From positions 1 to 25,478 of the forward strand of contig JAQGDQ010000854.1 in assembly GCA_030141605.1 (NCBI GenBank): 25,478 nucleotides of DNA. The letters are read 5' to 3'. This document shows positions 1 to 10,950 of this stretch, piece after piece; position 1 is the stretch's first letter; the number at the start of each line of letters is the position of its first letter. The DNA comes from Tubiluchus corallicola (taxonomy: Eukaryota > Priapulida > Priapulimorpha > Priapulimorphida > Tubiluchidae). The translations under genes and the position numbers were made by a program. Below the pieces are notes generated by a model. That model worked only from the letters and a program-made list of their open reading frames with translations, did not search any database and had not been told where the DNA came from.

Positions 1-1643
1 TATTGCAAAACAAGTTTAAGAAAAATCGCTGAAAAAAACATGAACAAATGCAAGCATATTGCAAAACAAGTTTAAGAAAAATCGCTGAAAAAAACATGAA
101 CAAATGCAAGCATATTGCAAAACAAGTTTAAGAAAAATCGCTGAAAAAAACATGAACAAATGCAAGCATATTGCAAAACAAGTTTAAGAAAAATCGCTGA
201 AAAAAACATGAACAAATGCAAGCATATTGCAAAACAAGTTTAAGAAAAATCGCTGAAAAAAACATGAACAAATGCAAGCATATTGCAAAACAAGTTTAAG
301 AAAAATCGCTGAAAAAAACATGAACAAACGCAAGCATATTGCAAAGCAAGTTTAAGAAAAATCGCTGAAAAAAAACATGAACAAATGCAAGCATATTGCA
401 AAGCAAGTTTAAGAAAAATCGCTGAAAAAAAACATGAACAAACGCAAGCATATTGCAAAACAAGTTTAAGAAAAATCTCTTAAAAAAACATGCAAATGCA
501 AGCATATTGCAAAACAAGTTTAAGAAAAATCACTGAAAAAAACATGAACAAATGCAAGCATATTGCAAAACAAGTTTAAGAAAATCGCTGAAAAAAACAT
601 GAACAAATGCAAGCATATTGCAAAACAAGTTTAAGAAAAATCGCTGAAAAAACATGAACAAATGCAAGCATATTAAACAAGTTTAAGAAAAATCGCTGAA
701 AAAACATGAACAAATGCAAGCATATTGCAAAACAAGTTTAAGAAAATCGCTGAAAAAAACATGAACAAATGCAAGCATATTGCAAAACAAGTTTAAGAAA
801 ATGCTGAAAAAAACATGAACAAATGCAAGCATATTGCAAAACAAGTTTAAGAAAAATCGCTGAAAAAACATGAACAAATGCAAGCATATTGCAAAGCAAG
901 TTTATGAAAAATCGCTGAAAAAACATGAACAAATGCAAGCATATTGCAAAACAAGTTTAAGAAAAATCGCTGAAAAAAACATGAACAAATGCAAGCATAT
1001 TGCAAAACAAGTTTAAGAAAAATCGCTGAAAAAAACATGAACAAATGCAAGCATATTGCAAAACAAGTTTAAGAAAAATCGCTGAAAAAAACATGAACAA
1101 ATGCAAGCATATTGCAAAACAAGTTTAAGAAAAATCGCTGAAAAAAACATGAACAAATGCAAGCATATTGCAAAACAAGTTTAAGAAAAATCGCTGAAAA
1201 AAACATGAACAAATGCAAGCATATTGCAAAACAAGTTTAAGAAAAATCGCTGAAAAAAACATGAACAAATGCAAGCATATTGCAAAACAAGGTTAAGAAA
1301 AATCGCTGAAAAAAACATGAACAAATGCAAGCATATTGCAAAGCAAGTTTAAGAAAAATCGCTGAAAAAACATGAACAAACGCAAGCATATTGCAAAACA
1401 AGTTTAAGAAAAATCGCTGAAAAAACATGAACAAATGCAAGCATATTGCAAAACAAGTTTAAGAAAAATCACTGAAAAAAAACATGAACAAATGCAAGCA
1501 TATTGCAAAACAAGTTTAAGAAAAATCGCTGAAAAAACATGAACAAATGCAAGCATATTGCAAAGCAAGTTTATGAAAAATCGCTGAAAAAACATGAACA
1601 AATGCAAGCATATTGCAAAACAAGTTTAAGAAAAATCGTTGAA
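1..1643. repeat. 56-bp minisatellite, about 29 copies
   Basis: A head-to-tail array runs from the first base with a 56-bp unit (unit 1 is 1-56). It continues to about 1643, where the last unit decays. Units differ by single substitutions and by the length of the A run before the ACATGAAC block. Each unit holds the small inverted repeat TGCAA-GCATA-TTGCA. Because 56 is not a multiple of 3, short open frames cross the array on the minus strand, but they only reflect the repeat and are not genes. The array continues beyond the left edge of the window. Confidence 0.97.
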
Positions 1644-2135
1644 GCTCCTGCCGTTTAGTTTATGATGTCAAGGTAGAGTTCAAGCTGAGGTTCTGTTTCT
1701 CAAAAAGGGAAGTTTATTTAAAGCTGAAGTGAATGCAGGTGCTGGAAATGAAAGGATTATTCTCCTTTTTAGTAGAGCTCTAAAGGTAAGGCAAAAATAG
1801 AAACTGTTTCTCTTTGTGTAAAAGCCGATTTAGAATTTCCAAAAAATGCTTTTTCATCAAATTAATCACGAGACGGGTGGATGCTTCATAAAACAAACTA
1901 AACAACAAAATAATCCTTGTAATTCCGGAAAAAGCTAATATTAAAACTAAGAGAAAATCGATACTTTTATTCTACGTCATGTTAAGGGCACAACTTTTAT
2001 TCGCGCTGATTCCTATTGACAATGTCAACAAATACTAAAAAATGATCCTGCTTTCTTACGCCGTGTTAAATTTTTCTGATGCTAAAAGATCAGAAATGAA
2101 ATTGTTCCTTATTTTCATTTGATCTGATTTTTAAT
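1644..2135. other. non-repeat spacer, no supported gene
   Basis: AT-rich single-copy-looking sequence. A plus-strand frame is open from about 1665 to the stop just after 1785 and contains a possible donor (AAAG|GTAAGG) at about 1785/1786. It has no recognisable domain and no convincing acceptor, so it is not called as an exon. Confidence 0.5.
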
Positions 2136-2594
2136 TTAACCTTTCATACCCCATGGGATACGAGAATATTTTGTGCCTTTAAAATTAATAATATTTTAAA
2201 ACTGACAGTTATTTGATCTGTTAATAGTTATTTTGATTTAAGCCAATAACAATAGACAAAAAATAGTGATAAAATGGCAAACTAGAAAATCTACATAGCA
2301 TAAAAAAACTGCACAAGGTACAGTAGTTTAGAGATGACTTTGTACAGATCAGCATAGCATGCATACTAAATGTCTTAAATACTTTAAAAAATTATCAACA
2401 GTTGCAAAATGAAGCACATTTTATGCTTCCATTGAATCCCAATGTATCCCGTGGGATACAGGGTATATTTAGCACACGGGCACAGGTAGAAAAAAATAAT
2501 TATTATATGTAAACAAGATGGACATACTAAACACAAAAGTACCAAGGCAAAATTTTTTTTCTTATTAAAAATAATTTGGGACTGAAAGGGTTAA
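2136..2594. mobile_element. TTAA-type miniature inverted-repeat element, copy A
   Basis: The element is bounded by TTAA on both sides and has terminal inverted repeats: left TTAACCTTTCA (one C lost compared with copy B) and right TGAAAGGGTTAA. TTAA target duplication with CCCTTT-like ends is the hallmark of piggyBac-type elements, so a non-autonomous piggyBac-like MITE is the best call. It is 459 bp long and has no coding capacity. It carries two near-palindromes of the form TATCCCGTGGGATAC, at about 2147-2162 and 2444-2460. A shorter copy in the same orientation lies at 14798-15138. Confidence 0.85.
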
Positions 2595-3332
2595 TACTTT
2601 ACTACAGACTTTACAAAGTTCACATGCATATCAATCAAACACTAATATAAACATACATTATGGCACAGGACATAGACATTTTTTATTTATCTCCTCATTT
2701 ACACCAGAATACAAATAGACTATAATTGCAATAATTATTAATTAATTGGGATAAATTATGCATAAAGGAAAGAGTTATGGGGATGCAGTGCAGACTTGAA
2801 AGTGAAGTAAGTAATTAGACTATGTAACAAGGAAGCATTATGATAAGGTGAAAAAATGCAATGATGATCAACCAAATATGTAAAGCATATAACTAACTGA
2901 TTAAAGCATAAAGAAATTACAAAATCAAGCCAAACCAAAGCATGAATAAAAATCAGTAAAGGAAACAAAATATTCATGATAAAGTGAAACTAAAGTGAAA
3001 TGACAGCAACACAAACAACAAATAAGAAAGAACAAAAAACGAGACTGTGTGTGTATGTTTTGCAGGCGACATGATTCCAAGTCTTTTGGTTTGCAAGAAT
3101 AGCCACACTGAAGCAGTTTACTTAAGCAATCCACATGCTAAAGGAAGTTAATTCTCATTAACAAATTCAACGCAACATACTTAGTTAAAATGTTTATTTA
3201 AACTAAGCTCATGTATAATGTTTTCTCAAAAAAATGGCTCAAAATTTTTTTCAAAAAACTTAAAAGTAGGTGAAAGTAGGAATAAATGGCAAATTGTACT
3301 TTGAATAAAAGCTAAGTATTTATGTGTTTCAG
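2595..3332 (+). other. AT-rich stretch upstream of the thyroglobulin-domain exon
   Basis: About 740 bp with no domain-bearing frame on either strand. It ends in the splice acceptor TGTGTTTCAG at 3323-3332, so at least its right part is intron of the plus-strand gene. I see no further exon, promoter or repeat that I can support. Confidence 0.5.
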
Positions 3333-3491
3333 GGATGTTTGGTTTTGATCTTGACTTTTCAAAGATGAGTAAGTGTGAAATTCATCGACACATGACAATG
3401 AACGCACCAATTGTTCTAATGGGTGATATATGGATACCAAAGTGCGATCCGTTCAGCGGAACTTACCAAACCGCACAATGTGCTAATGATG
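3333..3491 (+). CDS. Thyroglobulin type-1 domain gene, exon with first half of the domain
   Basis: This internal exon has an acceptor TTTCAG at 3327-3332 and a donor G|GTAAAT after 3491. Both splice borders are phase 1 and the length is 159 bp. It encodes, after about 14 linker residues, the first three cysteines of a thyroglobulin type-1 (thyropin) domain: the KCE start, a WIPKCDP block and the YQTAQC block, ending CANDG. In this family such domains bind or inhibit cysteine proteases, or serve as adhesive modules in secreted and membrane proteins. The next exon (9104-9243) supplies cysteines 4-6 in the matching phase, which makes this call firm. An ATG at 3335 is only an internal codon and there is no signal peptide here, so the gene starts farther left, probably outside the window. 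The parent protein cannot be named from one domain. Confidence 0.85.
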
Positions 3492-3567
3492 GTAAATATG
3501 TCTTAGTCTGTATCTGAAAATGGACGAAGTTCTTTCATGATATCATAAATAATATCAAATAATATTT

Positions 3568-3835
3568 GACCAGATGGTTTAGTCTAGTGGTAATGTGTGT
3601 GCTTTCCGTCTGGGAGGTCGTGAGTTCAAACCAACCAGCGGCCGGGTCATAACAAAGACTTTAGAAATGGTGCCTGCTTCACCCTGCCTGACACGTGGTA
3701 TTTAGGGTAAAAGTGGGGTAATAATAGTCTCTGTTATGTAGTTGTAGGTTGTTATTTACAGTCGACGATAATAGGTCCTTGAGCTAATGTTAATTGATGA
3801 CCCAAAACTCGACTTTAAATAAAGATTGTTGACCC
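3568..3835 (+). mobile_element. tRNA-derived SINE
   Basis: The head contains a pol III A box (TAGTCTAGTGG, 3580-3590) and a B box (GTTCAAACC, 3624-3632) at tRNA-like spacing. A central body rich in CTGCTTCACCCTGCCTG-like sequence follows, and the 3' part ends GACTTTAAATAAAGATTG. The same 3' part recurs at 4350-4418 followed by (ATT)n, which shows this is a retroposed family whose tail was probably borrowed from a partner LINE. It lies in the intron of the thyroglobulin-domain gene, in the same orientation. It is not a functional tRNA gene because no cloverleaf continues past the B box arm. Confidence 0.8.
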
Positions 3836-3877
3836 CTCGCCAGAGACTGAGTGTGAGCTCTTCAGAGAGTTTAGTGA

Positions 3878-4095
3878 GCGACTGCCAGTTAGTTATTGAC
3901 AGTGTTTGTTTGTGTATGTTTTTTTGTACTCTTTTTTTAACAGCCAACGCTTCACTAAAGCAGAATTTTTTAAACTAGGTAACATTTTTGCTGTGCCGAT
4001 TGGTACAAACAGTTACAAAGTCAGTTGTAAGCTTAGTGTCAGCTCCAACAAGGAATAGGAAATGTACTTCAAAAAATCACTAACCCTATAACACG
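3878..4095. repeat. dispersed repeat family, copy 1
   Basis: This segment is clearly related to 20107-20302. Shared blocks in order are GACTGCC..AGTTA, a T-rich run followed by AACAGC, GCTTCACT, TTGGTACAA, a TTACaAAGTCA-like block and finally AACYCTATAA. Divergence is moderate with small indels. No terminal inverted repeat or coding frame is visible. It may be a SINE/LINE fragment or a decayed DNA element. Confidence 0.65.
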
Positions 4096-4349
4096 CTAAT
4101 GTACAGTTGTTGTTTTTTGTTTTATAAAATCAGACGCTTAGCATTTGCTAAAACTGAACTTTCATTGGTGTTCTAGTGCATTTCGTCTCTACCAGGAGGC
4201 CACCAACTTCATAAATTATTTTTAAATTGAAAACTTGTTTTAATAGTACGTTTATTGATGAAAACAAGTGACGGACTATGTAATGTAGTGAAATGTATAT
4301 ATAACACAGATGCATAATATTTAATACGAGCAACTAATGTCTAGTGTCA

Positions 4350-4519
<170 letters not shown>

Positions 4520-4962
4520 TAAAGACAGGCAAAGTTCGTAAGCGAAGTCCTGACTACCCCTGACTTCGGCTGATTCTCATTATCTAAAGTAAATTACTGC
4601 ATTTTTTCTTGTATTCAAATTTGCTTCATTATTTATATTTAACTACTCAATAATATTCAGAGTAATAATAATTGAGAAATCCTTAAAATATTGATAAGAT
4701 GGAATTAAAAGTCAATCGAGCCACTGTAATTAACACAAATCAGAAATCGTTCAAAGTTTTGTCGATGAAATAACAGCTACGGAATTATTTAGAAATGATT
4801 CAAAGCCAGCTCAGCGCATGCGCGGTTTGTAAAGACAAACAAATGCATAACAGTAAAGATTCTAAAGAGTCCTCTACATTTTTTGACAATAAATGTGACT
4901 CAAATAGGGAAGGAAAGGAAGTAAAGGTCCCAAGCAATTAAACTACATTTATAATAACACAT
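4520..4962. other. intronic stretch without recognised feature
   Basis: AT-rich intron sequence of the plus-strand gene. No repeat unit, open frame with a known domain, or RNA gene was seen. Confidence 0.5.
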
Positions 4963-4970
4963 CATAGGAG

Positions 4971-5470
4971 CAGGGCCTATTTCAGCCTAAGTGAGGCCCG
5001 GGGAAGTGGGGCGTGTGCGGCCCCCGTCGGGGAGGGGGGAAGCGCCGGGGGGGTGCCACCATGGTTGACGCCCAGAAAATTTTTGAACTGCTAGAATGCC
5101 GGAGAAGTATTTTCGAAGAGAAAATATGGAGTTATACAGTTGTTAAAGGAAAGAACAATTGAAAGAAAAACTACTTTATTCTCAAGACCAGTCCTTAATA
5201 CTTGTCAAATAGTCAAATCAAAAACAACATCTTTGCAATATGTAATATCGTACTCTCACTTTCGTACAAGCCTGTGTTAGAAATTCCAAAATTGAAAACT
5301 GCACAAGGCAAACGGCACGCGTGCGGCAAGAGAGAGAGGAGGAGAGAGGAAGAGAAGAGGCAATATGTTCGTATAAAGGAAAAAAATATGTTACCTTGGC
5401 GCGAGGCCCCCCTGGAGGGTGAGGCCCCGGGAAAGTATCCCCACTCCCCCCCCCCCTTAAGTAGGGCCTG
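4971..5470. mobile_element. hAT-type non-autonomous DNA transposon (500 bp)
   Basis: The ends are CAGGGCCTA (left) and TAGGGCCTG (right), an inverted pair. They are flanked by the 8-bp direct repeat CATAGGAG / CATAAGAG (4963-4970 and 5471-5478, 7 of 8 matching). Eight-bp target duplications and CAG-starting ends are typical of the hAT superfamily. Both subterminal regions are very GC-rich (GGCCCGGGG and runs of G or C), unlike the AT-rich intron around them, and carry further inverted similarity (left GTGAGGCCCGGGG, right inverse CCCGGGGCCTCAC). A 110-codon plus-strand frame at 5202-5534 overruns the element and shows no transposase motif. Confidence 0.8.
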
Positions 5471-5478
5471 CATAAGAG

Positions 5479-6612
5479 TACTTGGCTTACTCAAAACACG
5501 ATATTATACATCTCCGTGGAGCTTAAGCATATAAAACGTAAGTGAGGGTAACTTTACAAGTCAAATTAGTACAAAATGATTTCCAGTAAGAGAAGCAAAC
5601 TACGAGAAAATCAGTAGGATGCTGTCGCCTATTTGTCTTATTTGCCCCAATAAAGAGAAGTGTTTAATAAGAACTGTAAAATGCAAGAAAGACGTTTTGC
5701 TATCAAACAGTCGGACTACATGAAGCCAGTGTAGATAGAGATATAATAGTAAAGGTCAGAATTAAATATCATCCTTAACTTAATAGTTGATCACATTGTA
5801 CCTAATTACGATTGGTAATAGGATATGTAAGTCTATCATTATCTTATCTCAGCTCATCAAAGCGTTTGAAAAGTACTTATTAAAGTCTTGTGACCCGATG
5901 TGCAGTGTGCTGTCTGCAACACTACAGAATTAAAGGAACAGATGTCAGAAATACGAAGTGTCGAAAATATGCTGGAAGAATTATGATTGAATCAGAACTT
6001 TGTTCAAAAGTGCCTGGGTGGCACTCAAGAGCACTGGCACACATTCAACTAAAGTCACACAGCTAAGATAAGGTCAAGCAAAATCGTAAGCATGCCACTG
6101 ATGGAGGCGGAAAGTGTTTTGACTGCTTCGCAACGTACAACTTAAGCACACTATTCTTAAGTAATATAGATTTGCATGGAAAGTTTTTTGAGGCATAACT
6201 TAACATTTCCTTTTCTTCCCCTGATTTACGCTGTGCGTATATGACGTCATGTAATGGCGCCGTCGGAACAGTATTGCGGGAGATTTAAAATGAAAACAAA
6301 GTATTAATCCTTTCAACGTGAGTACGATATACGCATAAAATTGCTATAAAGTAATATAATTTTTAAAGGCGATTTTTCTGAAACCTACTTCAGGTACCCC
6401 TTTTCTTGTCCTTTAAGTTCCAAAGGCTTGTATATGTCCAACTGCAATTAGCGTAATGAAAATGAAACTAAAGTCGCAATAAGATAAACAGTGATGGGCA
6501 ATTTGCAATCCAATTTTAAATGAGAATTTAATCCATCTATCTACCTATACAGTTACAACATGAAATTCAGAACTACGAAATTCTAATTCGTAACGATCAA
6601 TGTCGTTTGCAG
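5479..6612. other. intronic stretch, about 1.1 kb, no supported feature
   Basis: AT-rich intron of the plus-strand gene between the hAT element and the 37-bp array. I found no exon-like frame, repeat or RNA gene. Just left of the array there are single degenerate relatives of the repeat unit (for example AAATTCAGAAC near 6562). Confidence 0.5.
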
Positions 6613-7773
6613 AATAAACAATTTCAAGTTCAGAACAATCAAAATAAATTTCGGAATAATCAAAGTTCAGAACAATCAAAATAAATTTCGGAAAAATCAA
6701 AGTTCAGGACAATCAAAATAAATTTCGGAATAATCAAAGTTCAGAACAATCAAAATAAATTTCTGAATAATCAAAGTTCAGAACAATCAAAATAAATTTC
6801 CGAATAATCAAAGTTCAGGACAATCAAAATAAATTTCGGAATAATCAAAGTTCAGAACAATCAAAATAAATTTCGGAATAATAAAAGTTCAGAACAATCA
6901 AAATAAATTTCCGAATAATCAAAGTTCAGGACAATCAAAATAAATTTCGGAATAATCAAAGTTCAGAACAATCAAAATAAATTTCGGAATAATAAAAGTT
7001 CAGAACAATCAAAATAAATTTCCGAATAATCAAAGTTCAGGACAATCAAAATAAATTTCGGAATAATCAAAGTTCAGAACAATCAAAATAAATTTCGGAA
7101 TAATAAAAGTTCAGAACAATCAAAATAAATTTCCGAATAATCAAAGTTCAGGACAATCAAAATAAATTTCGGAATAATCAAAGTTCAGAACAATCAAAAT
7201 AAATTTCGGAATAATCAAAGTTTAGAACAATCAAAATAAATTTCGGAATAATCAAAGTTCAGAACAATCAAAATAAATTTCGGAATAATCAAAGTTCAGA
7301 ACAATCAAAATAAATTTCGGAATAATCAAAGTTCAGAACAATCAAAATAAATTTCGGAATAATCAAAGTTCAGGACAATCAAAATAAATTTCGGAATAAT
7401 CAAAGTTCAGAACAATCAAAATAAATTTCGGAATAATCAAAGTTCAGAACAATCAAAATAAATTTCGGAATAATCAAAGTTCAGAACAATCAAAATAAAT
7501 TTCGGAATAATCAAAGTTCAGAACAATCAAAATAAATTTCGGAATAATCAAAGTTCAGGACAATCAAAATAAATTTCGGAATAATCAAAGTTCAGGACAA
7601 TCAAAATAAATTTCGGAATAATCAAAGTTCAGAACAATCAAAATAAATTTCGGAATAATCAAAGTTCAGAACAATCAAAATAAATTTCGGAATAATCAAA
7701 GTTCAGAACAATCAAAATAAATTTCGGAATAATCAAAGTTCAGGACAATCAAAATAAATTTCGGAATAATCAA
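6613..7773. repeat. 37-bp minisatellite, about 31 copies
   Basis: The unit is 37 bp and is itself a diverged dimer: a 21-bp part beginning TTCAGAACAATCAAAA and a 16-bp part TTCGGAATAATCAAAG. Between about 6800 and 7133 the diagnostic variant TTTCCGAATAATC recurs exactly every 111 bp (first C of the doublet at 6800, 6911, 7022, 7133), so a three-unit higher-order repeat was amplified. The right half of the array is nearly homogeneous. The array lies in the intron of the thyroglobulin-domain gene. Confidence 0.97.
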
Positions 7774-8022
7774 TATCAAATTTGCTTTAATCAAGTACAA
7801 AGATCCTATCCATCTTAGAAAGAGGCAGACGATTAGAAGCGACAAATTAGAGTAGTTCGAGAGTGAAAGTGATTAGAGGGCGCATGTCAAGAGAAGGAAC
7901 GACAGCTGCCTACGATTGAATCAATAGTACCATTACGATGATAAGAAACGTGATTGCTAAGTCCACGTTTCAACAAAAATCAAAACTCGATCTTGATTTA
8001 CAGTCTTTTCACGACGTAAATA

Positions 8023-8029
<7 letters not shown>

Positions 8030-8058
<29 letters not shown>

Positions 8059-8450
8059 TTCTTTATTTGTCATAAAAATGGTTCACTCATTATAATAAAA
8101 TTGAGTAAGCCTCAGCGTAATGTTAAAATAACAACACTGTTCAAGACAAATGCGTCCAGTGCAGACTAAAAAAACTAAAGTGCAAAACTAAGGCTTAATT
8201 ATATACAATAAATGAACATATTTACAAACACCATATTAAAATATTTTTACAAAACAATATTACAAAAGTACATTAAATTTTACATGACATATTTTACACA
8301 TTTGTACTATATACACATTTGACATGACACAATTAACAGAAACATGCTTTACATTACATAAATTTCACTCATTACATTTACACTATTTATACATTTGACA
8401 TTACAAAACTAACATAACACGTATTACATTACATAATTTTTTTAAAAAAT
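8030..8450 (-). mobile_element. 3' untranslated tail of a LINE-type retroelement, minus orientation
   Basis: Read on the minus strand, a stretch containing repeated TAATGTCAAATGTATAAATAG-like phrases leads to a 3' end CAAATAAAGAATTAATATAT and then a (TA)n tail (plus strand 8030-8055). An AATAAA-type end followed by a simple-repeat tail matches other non-LTR tails in this window (4418, 19799). No coding region of the element remains. The right boundary is uncertain. Confidence 0.55.
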
Positions 8451-8794
8451 TCATTTTTAATCGTTTTATGGAGTCAGGGGGGGGGGTAGATGAAAGTTGA
8501 GTCTGTGTAATTAGTATCAGATGCACAATGTGGAAGTTGAAACCTGTTATATTGATATTTTTTCACAAAGTTTTGTTTTCGTTATTTGATTATAAAATTA
8601 TTACCTAGTTCACAATATGTTTACAGATGCACGATTGTTTTTTTATAACGTCTAATTATTTTCACTATAACTCAATAATAATTTACGATTATGATGTACA
8701 TACACTTGTGCATTGTATACATAGTTACATTTGTGTATACTACACACGTATACGTATAGAGAATTTTAAATTTTTTGTTCCAAAAATGATTTTC

Positions 8795-8860
8795 ATTATT
8801 CCGAAATTGAGTTTGTTCAATCGAATTTGAAATTGTTTATTACAAAAAAAGAAACAATTT
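8795..8860. repeat. inverted copy of the 37-bp array founder plus a hairpin
   Basis: Bases 8795-8841 are, on the opposite strand, closely similar to 6613-6660, the left end of the 37-bp array: both begin AATAAACAATTTCAA and end ATTTCGGAATAAT. Immediately outside, AAATTGTTT (8830-8838) and AAACAATTT (8852-8860) form a 9-bp stem. The pair may be the two arms of an old DNA transposon that encloses the array. Confidence 0.7.
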
Positions 8861-9103
8861 ATTATCAGTTCATGCAACCGCTAGATGCCCTACTGACAAC
8901 ATTATTGTCCTCACAGCCTTGATCATGACTCAGCAAGTCGATAAACAAATATAGTGGTATGCAGTCAATACATTAGATGGCACAGAAAGCAAAGGTGTTC
9001 AATAAAAAGTATATTATCTATTTGGATGTGATGCACACACGCCGTATGTTGAATGTGTTCGATATTACTCGCACGCAGTGTTACTGATGCTCTCATTTTT
9101 CAG

Positions 9104-9243
9104 GACGATGTTTTTGCGTCGAGAAGGATGGAACGGAGATGGAAGGAACACAGTCGCAGGGCAAGCCCATGTGCAACGACATCTCAGAAATTGTGGCGGA
9201 GAATGATCAGAGAGAAACTCAGAACTGGGTGCCGGTTGTCTGA
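9104..9243 (+). CDS. Thyroglobulin type-1 domain gene, terminal exon
   Basis: The acceptor is TCATTTTTCAG ending at 9103, phase 1, matching the donor at 3491. The exon completes the domain: the last G of CANDG is joined to RCFCVEKDG, then GTQSQGKPMCN with the sixth cysteine. The family signature CWCV is CFCV here, a Trp-to-Phe change at an otherwise highly conserved core residue. After the domain come about 20 mostly polar and acidic residues ending NWVPVV and a TGA stop at 9241-9243, so the domain is almost C-terminal. There is no transmembrane segment after it, which suggests a secreted protein or a membrane protein with this domain at its extracellular end. A possible poly(A) signal AATAAA lies at 9542-9547. 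The intervening intron is 5612 bp. The minus strand is also open here but encodes nothing recognisable. Confidence 0.85.
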
Positions 9244-10663
9244 TACGAACTCTCCGATGAAAGAGCACCTTTATTTTCTCAGCTAAATATGCCACTTTTG
9301 TATTTATCTATCTGACAGCTATCATTATTGGCTAACTTGTTATACCCAGCTTAAAAATGGTTTTGTAGTGATATGTGTATTGGATTAACATAAAGATAAC
9401 GAAGCCAGGTATAAAAAGGAATTATACACATCATACACTCAAATTTTCTAAAAACTTTAATTTGTGCTGTTATGTAAGCCCTTTTTGCCATGCCACAATT
9501 TATATAAAATTTTGTATGTATATAAAAGAACGTTGCATCAGAATAAATGTTGAAAGAGCTATCACAAACTTTTGCGTGAAAGACGGATAACAAACATCAA
9601 CACTTGTTTATTAGGGGAACAATAATTAAGATAGAATTCACGAGTCGCTGAACACAGAAGCCTAACGCTTGCTAATCAAAGCGAAAAAGTTTTGTAAATT
9701 TATAAAATACTGAGGAAATTGTGATTGTTGATTGACTGATCTGTGTGACACCTGCACATGTGAATCTGTAATTGCATCTGTAATGTTAGAGTCACAGCTA
9801 AAAATCTAAAAAATTAGTTCAAATTTCGACTGAAAAAAGACAAATTTGTATTTAACTAGGTCTATTAATGTGTCAGTGAGACTGCAGTTGGCTATAACAA
9901 TTGTATAAATTCTATTTTACAAGTTGGACAACATTTTCTGTATATAATAAGCTATAATATAATAAAAAACTGCATGAACTCCTTTCATATAACAGCTAAC
10001 GTAGTTTTGTTGAAATCTTCTGCAAACATATGCATCATCAAGAACACAGTGACGTCTGTGAAAGTCATTTTTGAAGTTGTTGTTCAGTCACTTTGTCATG
10101 ATTGAATTTAGACACAGAGAAGTATGGATAGGAACCAAAAATCTATAATAAATATTTGCACTGCACCCAACAGAAAAGTGTTTATTAAACTACAGAAAAC
10201 ATGAGTAGCAAAACTGCTGCACTGAACATTGAGCAAAAACTAGAAAGCAAAAACAGTCAGTAAAACCTGTTTCACAGTCAGTATACAGGTATAGAACTTG
10301 ACCTATGCAGAGTTGCACAGGCTTCACAACAACCATTAATGTTAGATAGGGAGAGGACCAGTGTGTATGTAGTCACTGGACCATACAATTATACTGAAGG
10401 TAAGTCAGCTGGTAGAATGTAACAAGATTAGCACATAGATGGCAGCACCTAATGACAATGTACAATTCCAACTTCCACAACGTCAGAAACTAATGCTAGT
10501 CCTTAGTTATTCATTAAATTGCAGAGAAAAATGCACAGTTTACATTTAAACCTGGATTATGGAAAGCTTGCTGCATATTTGTGAGTTTTGGGTGTTCATC
10601 CCATTTCTGTTTGGGAAATGTTCATTAGTGAACGATTTCTCAGTGGATAAAAAAGTAATATAC
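9244..10663. other. region between the two genes, no firm feature
   Basis: The first 300 bp probably holds the 3' UTR of the thyroglobulin-domain gene, with AATAAA at 9542. The rest is AT-rich. One plus-strand interval, 10278-10399, has a good acceptor and donor around an open frame; it is treated as a finding because its phases (2 in, 1 out) and content fit neither gene. Confidence 0.45.
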
Positions 10664-10950
10664 AGGGTGTCTCAAAAGTCACATGTAAAGTTAACAACCT
10701 GACTTCTAAATTTCTCCAATCTCGGCAAACTGTTACATGAATCAAAAGAGCCTTTGGCAGTTCTTTTACCCCGTTGCCATGGTGACGACGGTAACGTTGG
10801 GAACGAAGTTCAAAATTCAGAACACACCACATTGGACACACAATTCTCTCACTATTAACGATGTAGTTTTTCAACAAACTGCAGCCCTTCCTTACCACTC
10901 ATGCACTGCAAAAGACTTTCTCGATGCAAGATGTTCGACTTGCCATTAAT
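10664..10950. mobile_element. probable DNA-transposon fragment
   Basis: It starts ACAGGGTGTCTCAAAAGTC at about 10664, a sequence typical of the ends of many DNA transposons and MITEs. No matching inverse end was found to the right, so it is truncated or the other end has decayed. A 100-codon minus-strand frame (10596-10898) overlaps it but has no motif that I recognise. The imperfect inverted repeat CGTTGCC/GGTAACG lies inside. Confidence 0.4.

Noticed and set aside
1-1643. Regular repeats resembling a CRISPR array
   Set aside because: The 56-bp units are contiguous with no unique spacers, and the context is an animal genome.
3568-3660. Functional tRNA gene
   Set aside because: A and B boxes are present, but the sequence continues into a SINE body and no acceptor stem closes.
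5202-5534. 110-codon plus-strand frame and its 93-codon minus-strand counterpart
   Set aside because: They run across the end of a hAT MITE into its flank, with low-complexity Arg/Glu and Pro/Ser runs and no transposase motif.
9065-9295. 76-codon minus-strand frame
   Set aside because: It is the shadow of the thyroglobulin domain exon on the plus strand.
10596-10898. 100-codon minus-strand frame as a gene
   Set aside because: It overlaps a sequence starting with a transposon-like ACAGGGTGTCTCAAAAGTC end. No conserved motif was seen, so it is treated as transposon debris.
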